A DNA stretch of 26,735 nucleotides from positions 1-26,735 of the forward strand of contig JAFGBV010000168.1 in the NCBI GenBank assembly GCA_016932955.1, given 5' to 3'. The notes below the pieces were generated by a model that searched no databases, had not been told where the DNA came from, and saw only the letters and a program-made list of their open reading frames with translations. Shown piece after piece: positions 16,256 to 23,931 of the stretch (position 1 is the stretch's first letter; the number at the start of each line of letters is the position of its first letter). The position numbers and the translations under genes are program-made. Origin of the DNA: Anaerolineales bacterium (GTDB lineage Bacteria > Chloroflexota > Anaerolineae > Anaerolineales > UBA4823).

Positions 16256-16969
16256 ATGAGAGCTGCACTCACAGCGATTCCTATCCTTTGGGTAGATGAA
16301 TTTCTGCTGGCGATCAATAAACCCACCGGTCTGCGCACGCTGCCAGACGGGTATGATGCCAGTCTGCCCCATGTGAAGAGCCTGCTACAGGCAGAATTTG
16401 GCGCGTTGTGGATCGTCCACCGTCTGGATAAGGATACCAGCGGCGTGCTGGTGCTGGCGCGCACGGCAGATGCTCACCGCAGCCTGAACACGCAGTTTGA
16501 GCAGCAACAGACCAGCAAATGCTACCATGCGCTGGTGCATGGCAATCCGGGCTGGGAAATGACGCTGGTCAGCATGGCCCTGCGGGTGAATGGAGACCGC
16601 AAACACCGCACAGTGGTCGATGAACGCAAAGGCAAGCCAGCCATCACGCAACTCCGCGTGCTGGAGAGATTGGGAAACGCCGCTTTGCTAGAAGCCATCC
16701 CTAAGACCGGGCGCACGCACCAGATTCGGGCGCACCTTGCCGCATTGGGGCTGCCGGTGATAGGAGATACGCTGTACAGGAGCCGATCATTAGAAGGCAG
16801 CGCACAGATAGAAGGCGACTTACCCAGGTTGATGCTTCATGCTAGAGAGTTGGAGATCGACCACCCTGCTAGTGGTGAGCATATGGCAATAGAAGCACCC
16901 TATCCGGCAGATTTTCAAGCATGCCTGGAGCAATTACGCCGGGCGAGAGCAGAAAGTGAGAGCAATTAG
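16256..16969 (+). CDS. RluA-family RNA pseudouridine synthase
   Basis: Enzymes of this family isomerise specific uridines in rRNA or tRNA. The catalytic motif HRLDKDTSGVLVLAR is at residues 55-69 with the nucleophile Asp58. It is preceded by the strand AINKPTGL and followed by the conserved KTGRTHQIRAHLAALGLPVIGDTLY. The 237-residue protein lacks an N-terminal S4 RNA-binding domain, so it is a short form comparable to RluA or TruC rather than RluD. The target base cannot be told from sequence. The RBS is weak (CAGG, about 5 bases before ATG). It ends about 50 bases before a tRNA gene. Confidence 0.93.
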   Translation: MRAALTAIPILWVDEFLLAINKPTGLRTLPDGYDASLPHVKSLLQAEFGALWIVHRLDKDTSGVLVLARTADAHRSLNTQFEQQQTSKCYHALVHGNPGWEMTLVSMALRVNGDRKHRTVVDERKGKPAITQLRVLERLGNAALLEAIPKTGRTHQIRAHLAALGLPVIGDTLYRSRSLEGSAQIEGDLPRLMLHARELEIDHPASGEHMAIEAPYPADFQACLEQLRRARAESESN

Positions 16970-16984
16970 CCGCCGCCTGTTTCC

Positions 16985-17013
16985 TTGCCGCAGGGCCTCC
17001 AAAATGCTATAAT
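16985..17013 (+). promoter_or_regulatory. tRNA-Arg promoter
   Basis: TTGCCG (16985-16990) and TATAAT (17008-17013) are 17 bases apart, and TGC immediately before TATAAT makes it an extended -10. The tRNA begins 9 bases after the -10 box, close to the expected transcription start. Confidence 0.75.
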
Positions 17014-17022
17014 CCCCCTTAC

Positions 17023-17095
17023 GCCCCAGTAGCTCAAAGGATAGAGCGAGGCTCTCCTAAGGCCGAGGTTGTGGGTTCGACTCCCGCCTGGGGCG
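17023..17095 (+). tRNA. tRNA-Arg (anticodon CCT, reads AGG)
   Basis: The 73-base gene folds as a complete cloverleaf. The acceptor stem is GCCCCAG/CTGGGGC, the D stem GCTC/GAGC, the anticodon loop CTCCTAA with anticodon CCT at positions 34-36, and the T stem GTGGG/CCCGC around the loop TTCGACT, with discriminator G. The top pair of the anticodon stem (27-43) is A-G, a small irregularity. CCA is not encoded. Confidence 0.96.
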
Positions 17096-17118
17096 CTGAT
17101 TTTCGAACCCAAAAAACC

Positions 17119-17146
17119 TTGCCAAAATTGGCGACTTGTGTATAAT
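17119..17146 (+). promoter_or_regulatory. Promoter directly before a long hairpin
   Basis: TTGCCA (17119-17124) and TATAAT (17141-17146) are 16 bases apart. Nothing but a 21-bp hairpin and a short open frame lies between this promoter and the next one at 17220-17247, so it should drive a short transcript. Confidence 0.55.
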
Positions 17147-17147
17147 T

Positions 17148-17196
17148 AAAGCAATGAACATCTGGGTGCCCCCCTCACCCAGGTGTTCATTGCTTT
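17148..17196 (+). ncRNA. Possible hairpin RNA: 21-bp stem, 7-nt loop
   Basis: Bases 17148-17168 pair with 17176-17196 over 21 base pairs, all Watson-Crick except one G-U (17161/17183), with loop CCCCCCT. The stem starts 2 bases after a TATAAT box, so the transcript would be almost wholly hairpin. It may be a small RNA, an early terminator (four T at 17194-17197), a tRNA-operon terminator, or an inserted palindromic element. Confidence 0.45.
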
Positions 17197-17219
17197 TAGT
17201 GGATCATGGGGGTAAGGTG

Positions 17220-17247
17220 TTGCCCACAGCGCAGTCGCGTGTATAAT
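17220..17247 (+). promoter_or_regulatory. Promoter of the CHAT protease gene
   Basis: TTGCCC (17220-17225) and TATAAT (17242-17247) are 16 bases apart. Transcription would start near 17254, leaving only about 12 bases of leader before the ATG at 17266 and only a weak GAG as RBS. Confidence 0.6.
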
Positions 17248-17265
17248 GATATTGAGCAACAAGCC

Positions 17266-18927
17266 ATGGCACAAACTGCCCCGCTCATATTTGACCTGCG
17301 CTTTGAGCGCACAACCAGTGCCTGCCGCGCTCAGGTGATCCAATCACCTTTTGGACAGGCAGCAGTGGAATTCTCTCTGCCGCTAACCTCGTCTGGCGTC
17401 GGTGGTTCAAGCTGGCTGCTGCCGCATAACCAGGCCACAGCACGCCAGCAGGGCACACGCCTGTTCGAGACCGTGTTTGCTGGCGAGACACTAGCCTTGC
17501 TACGCCGATCATTGGATGAGGCGGAGCGCCAGCAGACCTGCCTGCGTCTTTTGCTGCGTTTCGGTAGCCTGCCCGAGCTGGCTGCACTGCCGTGGGAATT
17601 CCTTTACGATCCGGCGGCAGGCGGCTTTCTGGCGCTTCTGGGGGATGTGACCATTGCCCGTTACTTGGAGGTCCCGCAACCGCATCGGCCCATCACAGCG
17701 GCGCGCCCCTTGAACGTTCTTGTTGCGATTGCCAGCCCGGCAAATTATCCCGTATTAGATATTGAAGGAGAATGGAATGGGTTGAAAAGCGCCTTGAGCG
17801 GCCTGGAAGCCCAGGGACTGGTGCGCCTGGAGCGGCTGCAACCAGCCACTGCACTGGCTTTACAGCGGCGCTTACGCCAAGCAGATTTTCACGTGCTGCA
17901 CTTCATTGGTCATGGCGCGTTCGACGAAAACATTGGCGAAGGAGTGCTGGTGCTGGATAGCGAGCCAGGCGTAGCAAAGCCTGGCCAGGGGCAGATGCTT
18001 TCGAGCCAGCACCTGACTATGCTGGTGGGGGCAGAACGGCGTAGCCTGGGGCTGGTGATGCTTAATGCCTGCCAAACTGCGCAAGCAACCGCCCAGGCTC
18101 CTTTTGCCGGCATGGCGCAGAGCCTGGTGCGCCTGGGAATCCCGGCGGTGATCGCCCAATCTGCACCGATTGTGGACAAGGCTGCGGCAGTGCTCTCGGC
18201 AGAATTTTACCTGGCGCTTGCCGAAGGCCAGGCCTTGGATTTCGCCCTCGCCGAGGGCCGGAAAGCGATGGTCAACCAGGGGTTTGCAGTAGAATGGGGC
18301 ATCCCGGTGCTCTTCTTGCATGCCACCTCGGACGGACGTGTTTTCGATGTGGATAAGCTGGATCTGCCCAAGGTAGTGGAAACGCTGAAAGAGGCGCTGC
18401 CTGCCAATGACCCCACGCCCGACCATCTGCTGGATACGTTGCGGCGTTTTGAGCACTTCCACACCTTGCTGCACAATTGGAAGGAGCTGCACAACCTGCT
18501 TAATGATATTATCTACGCTTCGGGTCAGTTCTCGCGCGAGATCGAACGACTGGATGCAAGCGGCGACCCTGTTATCCCGCGTTCCCTGAATCGGCTATGG
18601 CGCCCGGTGGCGCAGAAAGTCTCGATCCTGACGGATTGGGCAGCAAGCGCCCGCCCAATTGCCGATACACCCTTCCAGGCTCGGGCAGATGGGCTACAGG
18701 GTCCCGCCTGGGCGGTAGAATTGCACGCCGCGCGGGTGCGGCTGGATGGGCTGCTGGAGCAAACCGGGGTCGACCAAGGGGAACTTTATGATGCTACCTT
18801 CGATTTTGTTGATCTGGCAGAGAAACACATGTACCTGGCAGATAAGCAACTGCGCGATACGGCAGGCGAGCTTTCGAACTTGTCGCGCATGGTTCTGGGG
18901 AGGCTGACCCATGACAAAGTACACTGA
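17266..18927 (+). CDS. CHAT-domain (caspase-like) cysteine protease
   Basis: CHAT proteases are caspase-fold enzymes; related ones act in bacterial immunity and programmed death. The 553-residue protein has an N-terminal alpha/beta region (about 1-145), the CHAT domain (about 145-370) with the His-Cys dyad intact (His216 in HFIGHGAF, Cys269 in LNACQTA), then GMAQSLVRLGIPAVIAQ. A helical C-terminal region of about 180 residues follows (including FEHFHTLLHNWKELHNLL) and may bind a partner. I chose the ATG at 17266 because the promoter at 17220-17247 lies downstream of the earlier in-frame ATG at 17206. The last 17 bases overlap the membrane partner gene. There is no signal peptide, so the protease is cytoplasmic. 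What activates it and what it cuts are unknown. Confidence 0.92.
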   Translation: MAQTAPLIFDLRFERTTSACRAQVIQSPFGQAAVEFSLPLTSSGVGGSSWLLPHNQATARQQGTRLFETVFAGETLALLRRSLDEAERQQTCLRLLLRFGSLPELAALPWEFLYDPAAGGFLALLGDVTIARYLEVPQPHRPITAARPLNVLVAIASPANYPVLDIEGEWNGLKSALSGLEAQGLVRLERLQPATALALQRRLRQADFHVLHFIGHGAFDENIGEGVLVLDSEPGVAKPGQGQMLSSQHLTMLVGAERRSLGLVMLNACQTAQATAQAPFAGMAQSLVRLGIPAVIAQSAPIVDKAAAVLSAEFYLALAEGQALDFALAEGRKAMVNQGFAVEWGIPVLFLHATSDGRVFDVDKLDLPKVVETLKEALPANDPTPDHLLDTLRRFEHFHTLLHNWKELHNLLNDIIYASGQFSREIERLDASGDPVIPRSLNRLWRPVAQKVSILTDWAASARPIADTPFQARADGLQGPAWAVELHAARVRLDGLLEQTGVDQGELYDATFDFVDLAEKHMYLADKQLRDTAGELSNLSRMVLGRLTHDKVH

Positions 18928-20317
18928 ACTTCAGGCTGAGCACCAGCGCTTGTTGGAGAGCAAAGATCGCACAGAAGATTCTCAAGCGCTGCTGCAGGAT
19001 GTGCAGGCATATATCGGGAAAGTGAAATCTGAGGCAGGGTTCGTGAGCGATGTGCGTGACCGCAACCAGTTGCGCGCCAATCTGCGCTTTTGGGCTTCTG
19101 TTGTGTTCGACCAGACAGGCCTATATCCCGATACAACGCTGCATCCGGCAGAAGAGGCGGCTGGAACTGAAGCGCAGATCAAAGGTCTTGAGAGCACGCC
19201 TGCTGAGAAACCGCCGCTCTATCGCAGCCCCTGGTTCTGGGTAAGTGTAGTAGCTGGGATTGTAGTCATCGGGCTTTTGCTCCTCCCCATCCTCAATCCG
19301 GGGCTGAACCCATTCCTCCCGAGCGCACAAGAAGCGGTACGCCTGACGGTTGAGTCAGAATACACAGCAGTGGTCCTGAACATCACGGAGACAGCATCGG
19401 CAATGCCACCGACCACTGCAGCCCCAACCAATCCTACGCCCAGCCGGACTGCGGTCGTAACCCCGATAAAGATCACGCCTACCCCTGAAGGCGAGGTGGA
19501 GGCGCTGCTTTCCACGCAGATCGCGCTGGTCACTCAGATCATTCCTCCAGCGGAGATTGAATCACCTACACCCACCCCGACGGAATTCTCCATCACCGGC
19601 GGGGAGGAGATGGGGGAATATGTATGGATGAAGGCAGAGGTGGCCTCAATGGCCAACCCGCAGGGATGTGGTGATCGCTCGCTCACGCTGCAGGTTGCCC
19701 CCGGCGAGGCTTTCAAATCTGTGAGCTTGCCCCCGGCGCGGGTGACGGTCAGCCAGGGGGGAAAAGGTGAGGTGCTCTACAGCGGGGCGTTGGATATGGG
19801 CGGCAAGGCGCTAGCGATTGCTATTCCAGAGCGCGGGGCGGACATGCTGCTGGTGCAGGTATTTGCGGCGGGCTTACTATTTGACAGCGTGATCGTGCAG
19901 TTCACCCCAGATTGTAGTCACGACCAGGTGACGATCACTTACGCGACCTCTGCTGAAGCTGCCAAAGTGCAAAAGCTGGTTGAAGCGGTGGAATTGCCCC
20001 CCCAGTCTATTTTGCTGGGCTGGTGGCTGGAAACCTGGGGGCCCTCACCGGTATGGGATGGATGGGTGGCTGTGCTGCGCCTGCAAGGCAGCGGTGGGGA
20101 AGGTAGTTATATTTACTGGGCTGCGGGCAATGTAGATGCATCCCGCAATGTGCCCCTTGCAGAAGATTGGGTTGTGGTGATTCAAAGCGGGTGCGAACGG
20201 GCCTTCGTGCGCCTGGGTGTCACCTCTGGTGGGGAGACCTTCACGCAAGACGTGAGTCTGGTCACCTCCTACTGTCCTGCCAAGCCGGATGTGGGACAAG
20301 CGACCCCTAAACCATAG
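18911..20317 (+). CDS. Single-pass membrane partner of the CHAT protease
   Basis: I do not recognise the whole protein. Its 468 residues comprise a cytoplasmic helical head (1-100), one transmembrane helix (about 107-128), a Thr/Pro-rich extracytoplasmic linker (about 160-230) and a beta-rich domain (about 235-460) with four Cys that could form disulfides. The head includes DRNQLRANLRFWASVVFD (50-67), followed by TGLYPDTTL, which resembles small helical adaptor modules found beside CHAT/STAND-type proteins; this is from memory and not verified. The start ATG lies 17 bases inside the CHAT gene in another frame and has no strong RBS, so it is probably translated by coupling. It may be a receptor, regulator or substrate of the protease. 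Confidence 0.85.
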   Translation: MTKYTELQAEHQRLLESKDRTEDSQALLQDVQAYIGKVKSEAGFVSDVRDRNQLRANLRFWASVVFDQTGLYPDTTLHPAEEAAGTEAQIKGLESTPAEKPPLYRSPWFWVSVVAGIVVIGLLLLPILNPGLNPFLPSAQEAVRLTVESEYTAVVLNITETASAMPPTTAAPTNPTPSRTAVVTPIKITPTPEGEVEALLSTQIALVTQIIPPAEIESPTPTPTEFSITGGEEMGEYVWMKAEVASMANPQGCGDRSLTLQVAPGEAFKSVSLPPARVTVSQGGKGEVLYSGALDMGGKALAIAIPERGADMLLVQVFAAGLLFDSVIVQFTPDCSHDQVTITYATSAEAAKVQKLVEAVELPPQSILLGWWLETWGPSPVWDGWVAVLRLQGSGGEGSYIYWAAGNVDASRNVPLAEDWVVVIQSGCERAFVRLGVTSGGETFTQDVSLVTSYCPAKPDVGQATPKP

Positions 20318-20364
20318 CCGGCTTATACACCAGTAAATCAGACCGTTGTAGAGGAGGATAAACT

Positions 20365-20907
20365 ATGCTCATCGATGCTTATTCAAACCTGGCATTGCTC
20401 ATGCAAATCCTGCAAGCCGAAAGCGAGAAAGAAGGGCTTCCCTGGTGGCTGATCCTGCTTATTCTGGCAATCCTGATCATCATTCTGATCTGGGCATTGA
20501 CGCGCAATGCGCGCTTCTCAGAGCCGCCGCACGTTGAGCACAGCCACGAGGAAGCCGCTGGGCACGAAGCAACGCGTTCAGTTGTTGCCGAGAGTGCAGT
20601 GGAAGTGGCAGAACCGGCGCATGTTGAGCCGGCTGTTCCGCCAGCGCCACCCGTCCCGGATGATCTTAAGATTATCGAAGGAATTGGGCCCAAGATCGAC
20701 AGCCTGCTCAAAGAAGCCGGCATCACGACTTATGCCCAGCTTGCTGACACGCCCGCAGAAAAGTTGCGCAGCCTGATGGAAGATGCGAACCTGAGGATCG
20801 CCGACCCGGCTTCGTGGCCCGAGCAGGCGAGTCTGGCAGCCAAAGGGGATATGGATGGATTGAAAGCCATGCAAGATTCTCTCAGAGGCGGAAGAAAGAC
20901 CGGATGA
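20365..20907 (+). CDS. Membrane-anchored helix-hairpin-helix protein
   Basis: The 180-residue product has an N-terminal segment, one transmembrane helix (about 27-46), a His/Glu/Ala/Pro-rich linker (50-98) and a C-terminal helix-hairpin-helix module (about 99-140). The HhH signature is DDLKIIEGIGPKIDSLLKEAG, here split as DDLKIIEGIGPK then IDSLLKEAG, followed by ITTYAQLADTPAEKL. Such modules bind nucleic acid non-specifically or mediate protein contacts. A strong RBS (GAGGAGG, 20351-20357) is 7 bases before ATG. It lies 47 bases after the CHAT partner gene on the same strand and may share its transcript. Its role at the membrane is unknown; DNA tethering is one possibility. Confidence 0.85.
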   Translation: MLIDAYSNLALLMQILQAESEKEGLPWWLILLILAILIIILIWALTRNARFSEPPHVEHSHEEAAGHEATRSVVAESAVEVAEPAHVEPAVPPAPPVPDDLKIIEGIGPKIDSLLKEAGITTYAQLADTPAEKLRSLMEDANLRIADPASWPEQASLAAKGDMDGLKAMQDSLRGGRKTG

Positions 20908-20933
20908 TTCCATCAAGGGGGGCTGCGATCAGG

Positions 20934-21479
20934 TCACAGTCTCCCTAGTGGCAAATATAGATCCACGTTCTTGAACGGCAGCAGCGCCAGGATGACGGCA
21001 TGCTCGTAGAGAGCAGCACGGTCGATCACATTGCCGGTCAGGAGGCCAATAGCGCCATCCCTTTGCTTGGAATTTGCCTGGCTGAAGACGATATCATCCG
21101 CTTCGCCCAGCTCTTTACCCTGTCGCACCAGTTCGGCTATTGGCGCAGGTAGGAAAAACGTACCCGTTCGTCCTTTGCCAGCGCGCCCATTTCCGAGGAT
21201 GGCTACCCAAGCAAAAGCGGTCATTTCCTGGCCCAGATCTTCCACGCCGCCTTCAACCCCCACCCAGAAATCAGCCTGTGGGGCCAACTGCGATGCCCCG
21301 CGCACCCGGTTCAGCGCACCTTGCAGTGTCTCGGCATCTGAGCAGGGCTGAGGGCTCACCAGGGAGGGGACGCTGACGCTTTGCAGTACGAAGGTTTCGC
21401 CGGGGAACATGCGCTGAAAACCATGGCGTACAGCCCGGATTTTTACCGGGTTCTCAGATGCCAGAACGATTGTCTTCAC
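20934..21479 (-). CDS. yjjX: Inosine/xanthosine triphosphatase (NTPase, YjjX family)
   Basis: YjjX-type enzymes hydrolyse the non-canonical nucleotides ITP and XTP to their diphosphates, keeping deaminated purines out of nucleic acids. The 181-residue protein has the family start VLASENPVKIRAVRHGF, the central ADFWVGVEGGVED, and GEADDIVFSQANSKQRDGAIGLLTGNVIDR near the C-terminus (split here as GEADDIVFSQ and NSKQRDGAIGLLTG). The start codon is GTG, overlapping the stop of the upstream gene as GTGA, so the gene is translated by coupling. Its end is 26 bases from the convergent HhH gene. Confidence 0.93.
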   Translation of the reverse strand: MKTIVLASENPVKIRAVRHGFQRMFPGETFVLQSVSVPSLVSPQPCSDAETLQGALNRVRGASQLAPQADFWVGVEGGVEDLGQEMTAFAWVAILGNGRAGKGRTGTFFLPAPIAELVRQGKELGEADDIVFSQANSKQRDGAIGLLTGNVIDRAALYEHAVILALLPFKNVDLYLPLGRL

Positions 21480-23803
21480 GGCAAAGCTGCGTAAAATACT
21501 TGGTTGCCGAACGCCATGAAAATGAGGCGGTTGGGGCTGATGGCAAAGGCAGTGGCCTGCCCGTCAGCAAGCGCTTCTGATGGGCGATACTGGCGCTGCA
21601 AGTTCAGACGCACGCTGAAGAAGTAAACCGCCTGGTTGCTGGGGTCAAGCAGGTAGAGCGAAGGCTCAGGGGGCGGGGAGAAGTAGATCTGGTTGAACAG
21701 CGCATCGCGGATGACCGAGCCACTCGGGCGACCGGGACGCGGGTCGGTGAAGGGATATGGTTCTTCGCAGCGGGTGGGTGACTCGGCGAGGCCGCTGTAG
21801 GAGCATTTGGTTACGTGCCCATCACTGTGCAGCAGGAAGAGATCGTCATTATCTACGATCAGATCGACGATATCTGCCATCTCGGGCACATCATCGCCGA
21901 AGAAAAAGCGTGGCGGCTGAGCAATATCCATATTGCGGTAGATCCACACGGCGTTGCTATCGGGATCCAGGACATATAAATCGCCAGCATTGAGGACAAA
22001 GGCTTTGAGCTGGCCAAAGTTCATTGCGGGCGGGGCAAGGGTGGCGGTCAGCGGCTGATCGCCACCGTTGATGCAGTAAAGCAGGTTGCCGTTGGCATCC
22101 ATGCCCATAAGTGCGGCATTCTGCACTGAGCCGGGCGGCAAGGCGACAATATCCACCAACGGGCCGACGCTTGAAGGGGTGGAGCCGCAGATGAAATTGG
22201 CATCGATCTCATAACCACGGCCGGTGAGCAGCGCATGGAGCACATTGCCCGTGGGCCCATTGAGCAGGTACAGGTCGGTTTCGGTGGCAAGGAGGCGGGT
22301 GACTTGCATATCGCTGCCCAAGCCGCCGAGAATGGCGGGCTCGAACACGAGGCGCTCTACCCAATCCAATTGATCGAGAGCCGTGCGGGCCTGGGTGCGC
22401 AAGGCCGTTGACTGTTCCGTGACACGGTAGAAGTCTGCCTGGTCGAGGAAGTCTAATGTCTCTGCCCAGGCAGTGTGCTGCTCGGCTGGGTCGGTGAGGG
22501 TAGCAGCATATTCAGCAGCCTCGGCGGCTTCGGCGTAGAGAGCCTGTTGGCGCTGCGTGCGGCCGCGTTGCACATACACCCATGCGCCTACGGCGCTCAG
22601 CGTGAGGGGCACTGCGACGGCAAGGAAGATCAGCACGGAGGGGGAAAGATGCAGCGTGCTCTCATCGGGGAGGAGGTTGCGCAGCAAGCGGCCTAACCCG
22701 CGGGCAATGAGGCGCAGCGAACCGCTGACGGCGCCGGTGAGGTCACCCAAGACTGTGCGCAAAGGGGCCAGTGCATCACGGCGAGGGCGGGGAGGGGCTG
22801 CAGGGCGCTCCGTGCGGGCGGCAGCCGCGGGGGTAGTAGCAGGCCTGGGAGGTGGCTGCAAGGGGGGGCTTTCTGGGCTGGGGGGAGGCTCCTGCGGCAG
22901 CGGCATGAGCGGCGGCGGGGTGATGAGCACCTCGGCCTGCTCACTGGCGCCGGCAGGCATGTCTACTGTAGAAGCATCTTGTCCTGCCGGCTGAGGAAGG
23001 GGCTCAGCGGCTGGAGCGGAAAGGGGACTAGCCTCCTGCGGGGCGCTCTGCGGTTGTGAGGAGGGCGGTGTTGCAGTGGATGGGCGTGCCATATCGGTAT
23101 AGGGAAGCTTGCGCCGCAGCAAGCGGATCTGCCCGCTGCCAGGCTGTGCCTGCACCAGGGCTACCTGAGCCTGCTCGGCGGGGGATGACTGCAGGGTGCG
23201 ACGCATGCCTTCCATCCCCTGGCGAGCAGGGTGGGTGAGGGTGCTAGCAGACCAGCCTGGGGCAATCTGAGGTGAGAGGAGCATGAAGTCGCCCGTTGCC
23301 AGGCGGGCCTGTAAAAACCGGATGGGGGTGGTACGGCTGACACCCAGGCCTCGCCCGCTCGTCTGCGGATCGTGGTAATGCTGGGTCTCCTGGGGGGTGA
23401 CGATAAAGGTGTGAACCGGCCCGCTGTGAGCGAGGTAGATGGTGTCGTTGCGCAGCACTGCCAGGATCAGCAAGCCAATGCCCTGCTTGCCGGCATTGGT
23501 GCTACGCAGGTTGCGATTGAGTAGGTGGGTGTTGAGCGCATCGGCGATGGTGCGCAAGGCGGCGGTGACGCTGCCGGGGGTCTTATAGTATTTCTGTGCC
23601 AGGAGGGGCAGCAACTGGTTGTACTGCTCAGCGGAGAGGGGGGCATTACCGGCCATGCCCAGGTAGATGATGAGACTATCTGCTTCCCGGCCGCGCGCAG
23701 GGCGCTTGGGGGCGGTGACGGCATATAAGCCAGGCAGATCGCTGGACTCCTGTCCGGCTTGCCAGGCGAGAGAGAGGATGCTGAGGTCAATTGTTGTAGC
23801 CAT
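21476..23803 (-). CDS. Membrane protein with PP2C-like pseudophosphatase and beta-propeller-like domains
   Basis: The 775-residue product has an N-terminal domain (about 1-225) whose strands match the PP2C layout (GLLILAVLRNDTIYLAHSGP, ATGDFMLLSPQIAPGW) but lack the metal-binding aspartates: the GDSR position reads SGPVH and the SDG position reads SPQ. A Pro/Ala-rich linker (about 240-345), one transmembrane helix (about 388-410) and a short helical stretch follow. The C-terminal region (about 455-775) repeats LYLLNGPTGNV, LYVLDPDSNAV, LFLLHSDGHV and LYLLDPSNQAV, pointing to a beta-propeller outside the membrane. The ATG is 9 bases after TATAAT with no RBS. It probably binds rather than cleaves phosphoproteins, or serves as a scaffold. 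It overlaps yjjX by three bases. Confidence 0.82.
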   Translation of the reverse strand: MATTIDLSILSLAWQAGQESSDLPGLYAVTAPKRPARGREADSLIIYLGMAGNAPLSAEQYNQLLPLLAQKYYKTPGSVTAALRTIADALNTHLLNRNLRSTNAGKQGIGLLILAVLRNDTIYLAHSGPVHTFIVTPQETQHYHDPQTSGRGLGVSRTTPIRFLQARLATGDFMLLSPQIAPGWSASTLTHPARQGMEGMRRTLQSSPAEQAQVALVQAQPGSGQIRLLRRKLPYTDMARPSTATPPSSQPQSAPQEASPLSAPAAEPLPQPAGQDASTVDMPAGASEQAEVLITPPPLMPLPQEPPPSPESPPLQPPPRPATTPAAAARTERPAAPPRPRRDALAPLRTVLGDLTGAVSGSLRLIARGLGRLLRNLLPDESTLHLSPSVLIFLAVAVPLTLSAVGAWVYVQRGRTQRQQALYAEAAEAAEYAATLTDPAEQHTAWAETLDFLDQADFYRVTEQSTALRTQARTALDQLDWVERLVFEPAILGGLGSDMQVTRLLATETDLYLLNGPTGNVLHALLTGRGYEIDANFICGSTPSSVGPLVDIVALPPGSVQNAALMGMDANGNLLYCINGGDQPLTATLAPPAMNFGQLKAFVLNAGDLYVLDPDSNAVWIYRNMDIAQPPRFFFGDDVPEMADIVDLIVDNDDLFLLHSDGHVTKCSYSGLAESPTRCEEPYPFTDPRPGRPSGSVIRDALFNQIYFSPPPEPSLYLLDPSNQAVYFFSVRLNLQRQYRPSEALADGQATAFAISPNRLIFMAFGNQVFYAALP

Positions 23804-23812
23804 ACTGGTTTG

Positions 23813-23818
23813 ATTATA
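23813..23818 (-). promoter_or_regulatory. -10 box of a near-leaderless transcript
   Basis: A perfect TATAAT on the minus strand lies 9 bases before the ATG of the pseudophosphatase gene, with no Shine-Dalgarno between them. The leader would be at most 2-3 bases. No -35 match was found at 16-18 bases. Confidence 0.4.
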
Positions 23819-23931
23819 CTGGTAAAATTAAACTTGGTGGTGCGCCAACAGGCCCAGTTCGCAGGCCAGAGAGACGCACCCTTGCCAGGCGCGAGGGGGG
23901 CGAGCCTGGATCATCCATGATGGGAGCTATT

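Noticed and set aside
17206..17265. Longer CHAT protein start at ATG 17206
   Set aside because: The added 20 residues lie upstream of or within the predicted promoter and have no family resemblance; ATG 17266 fits the transcript.
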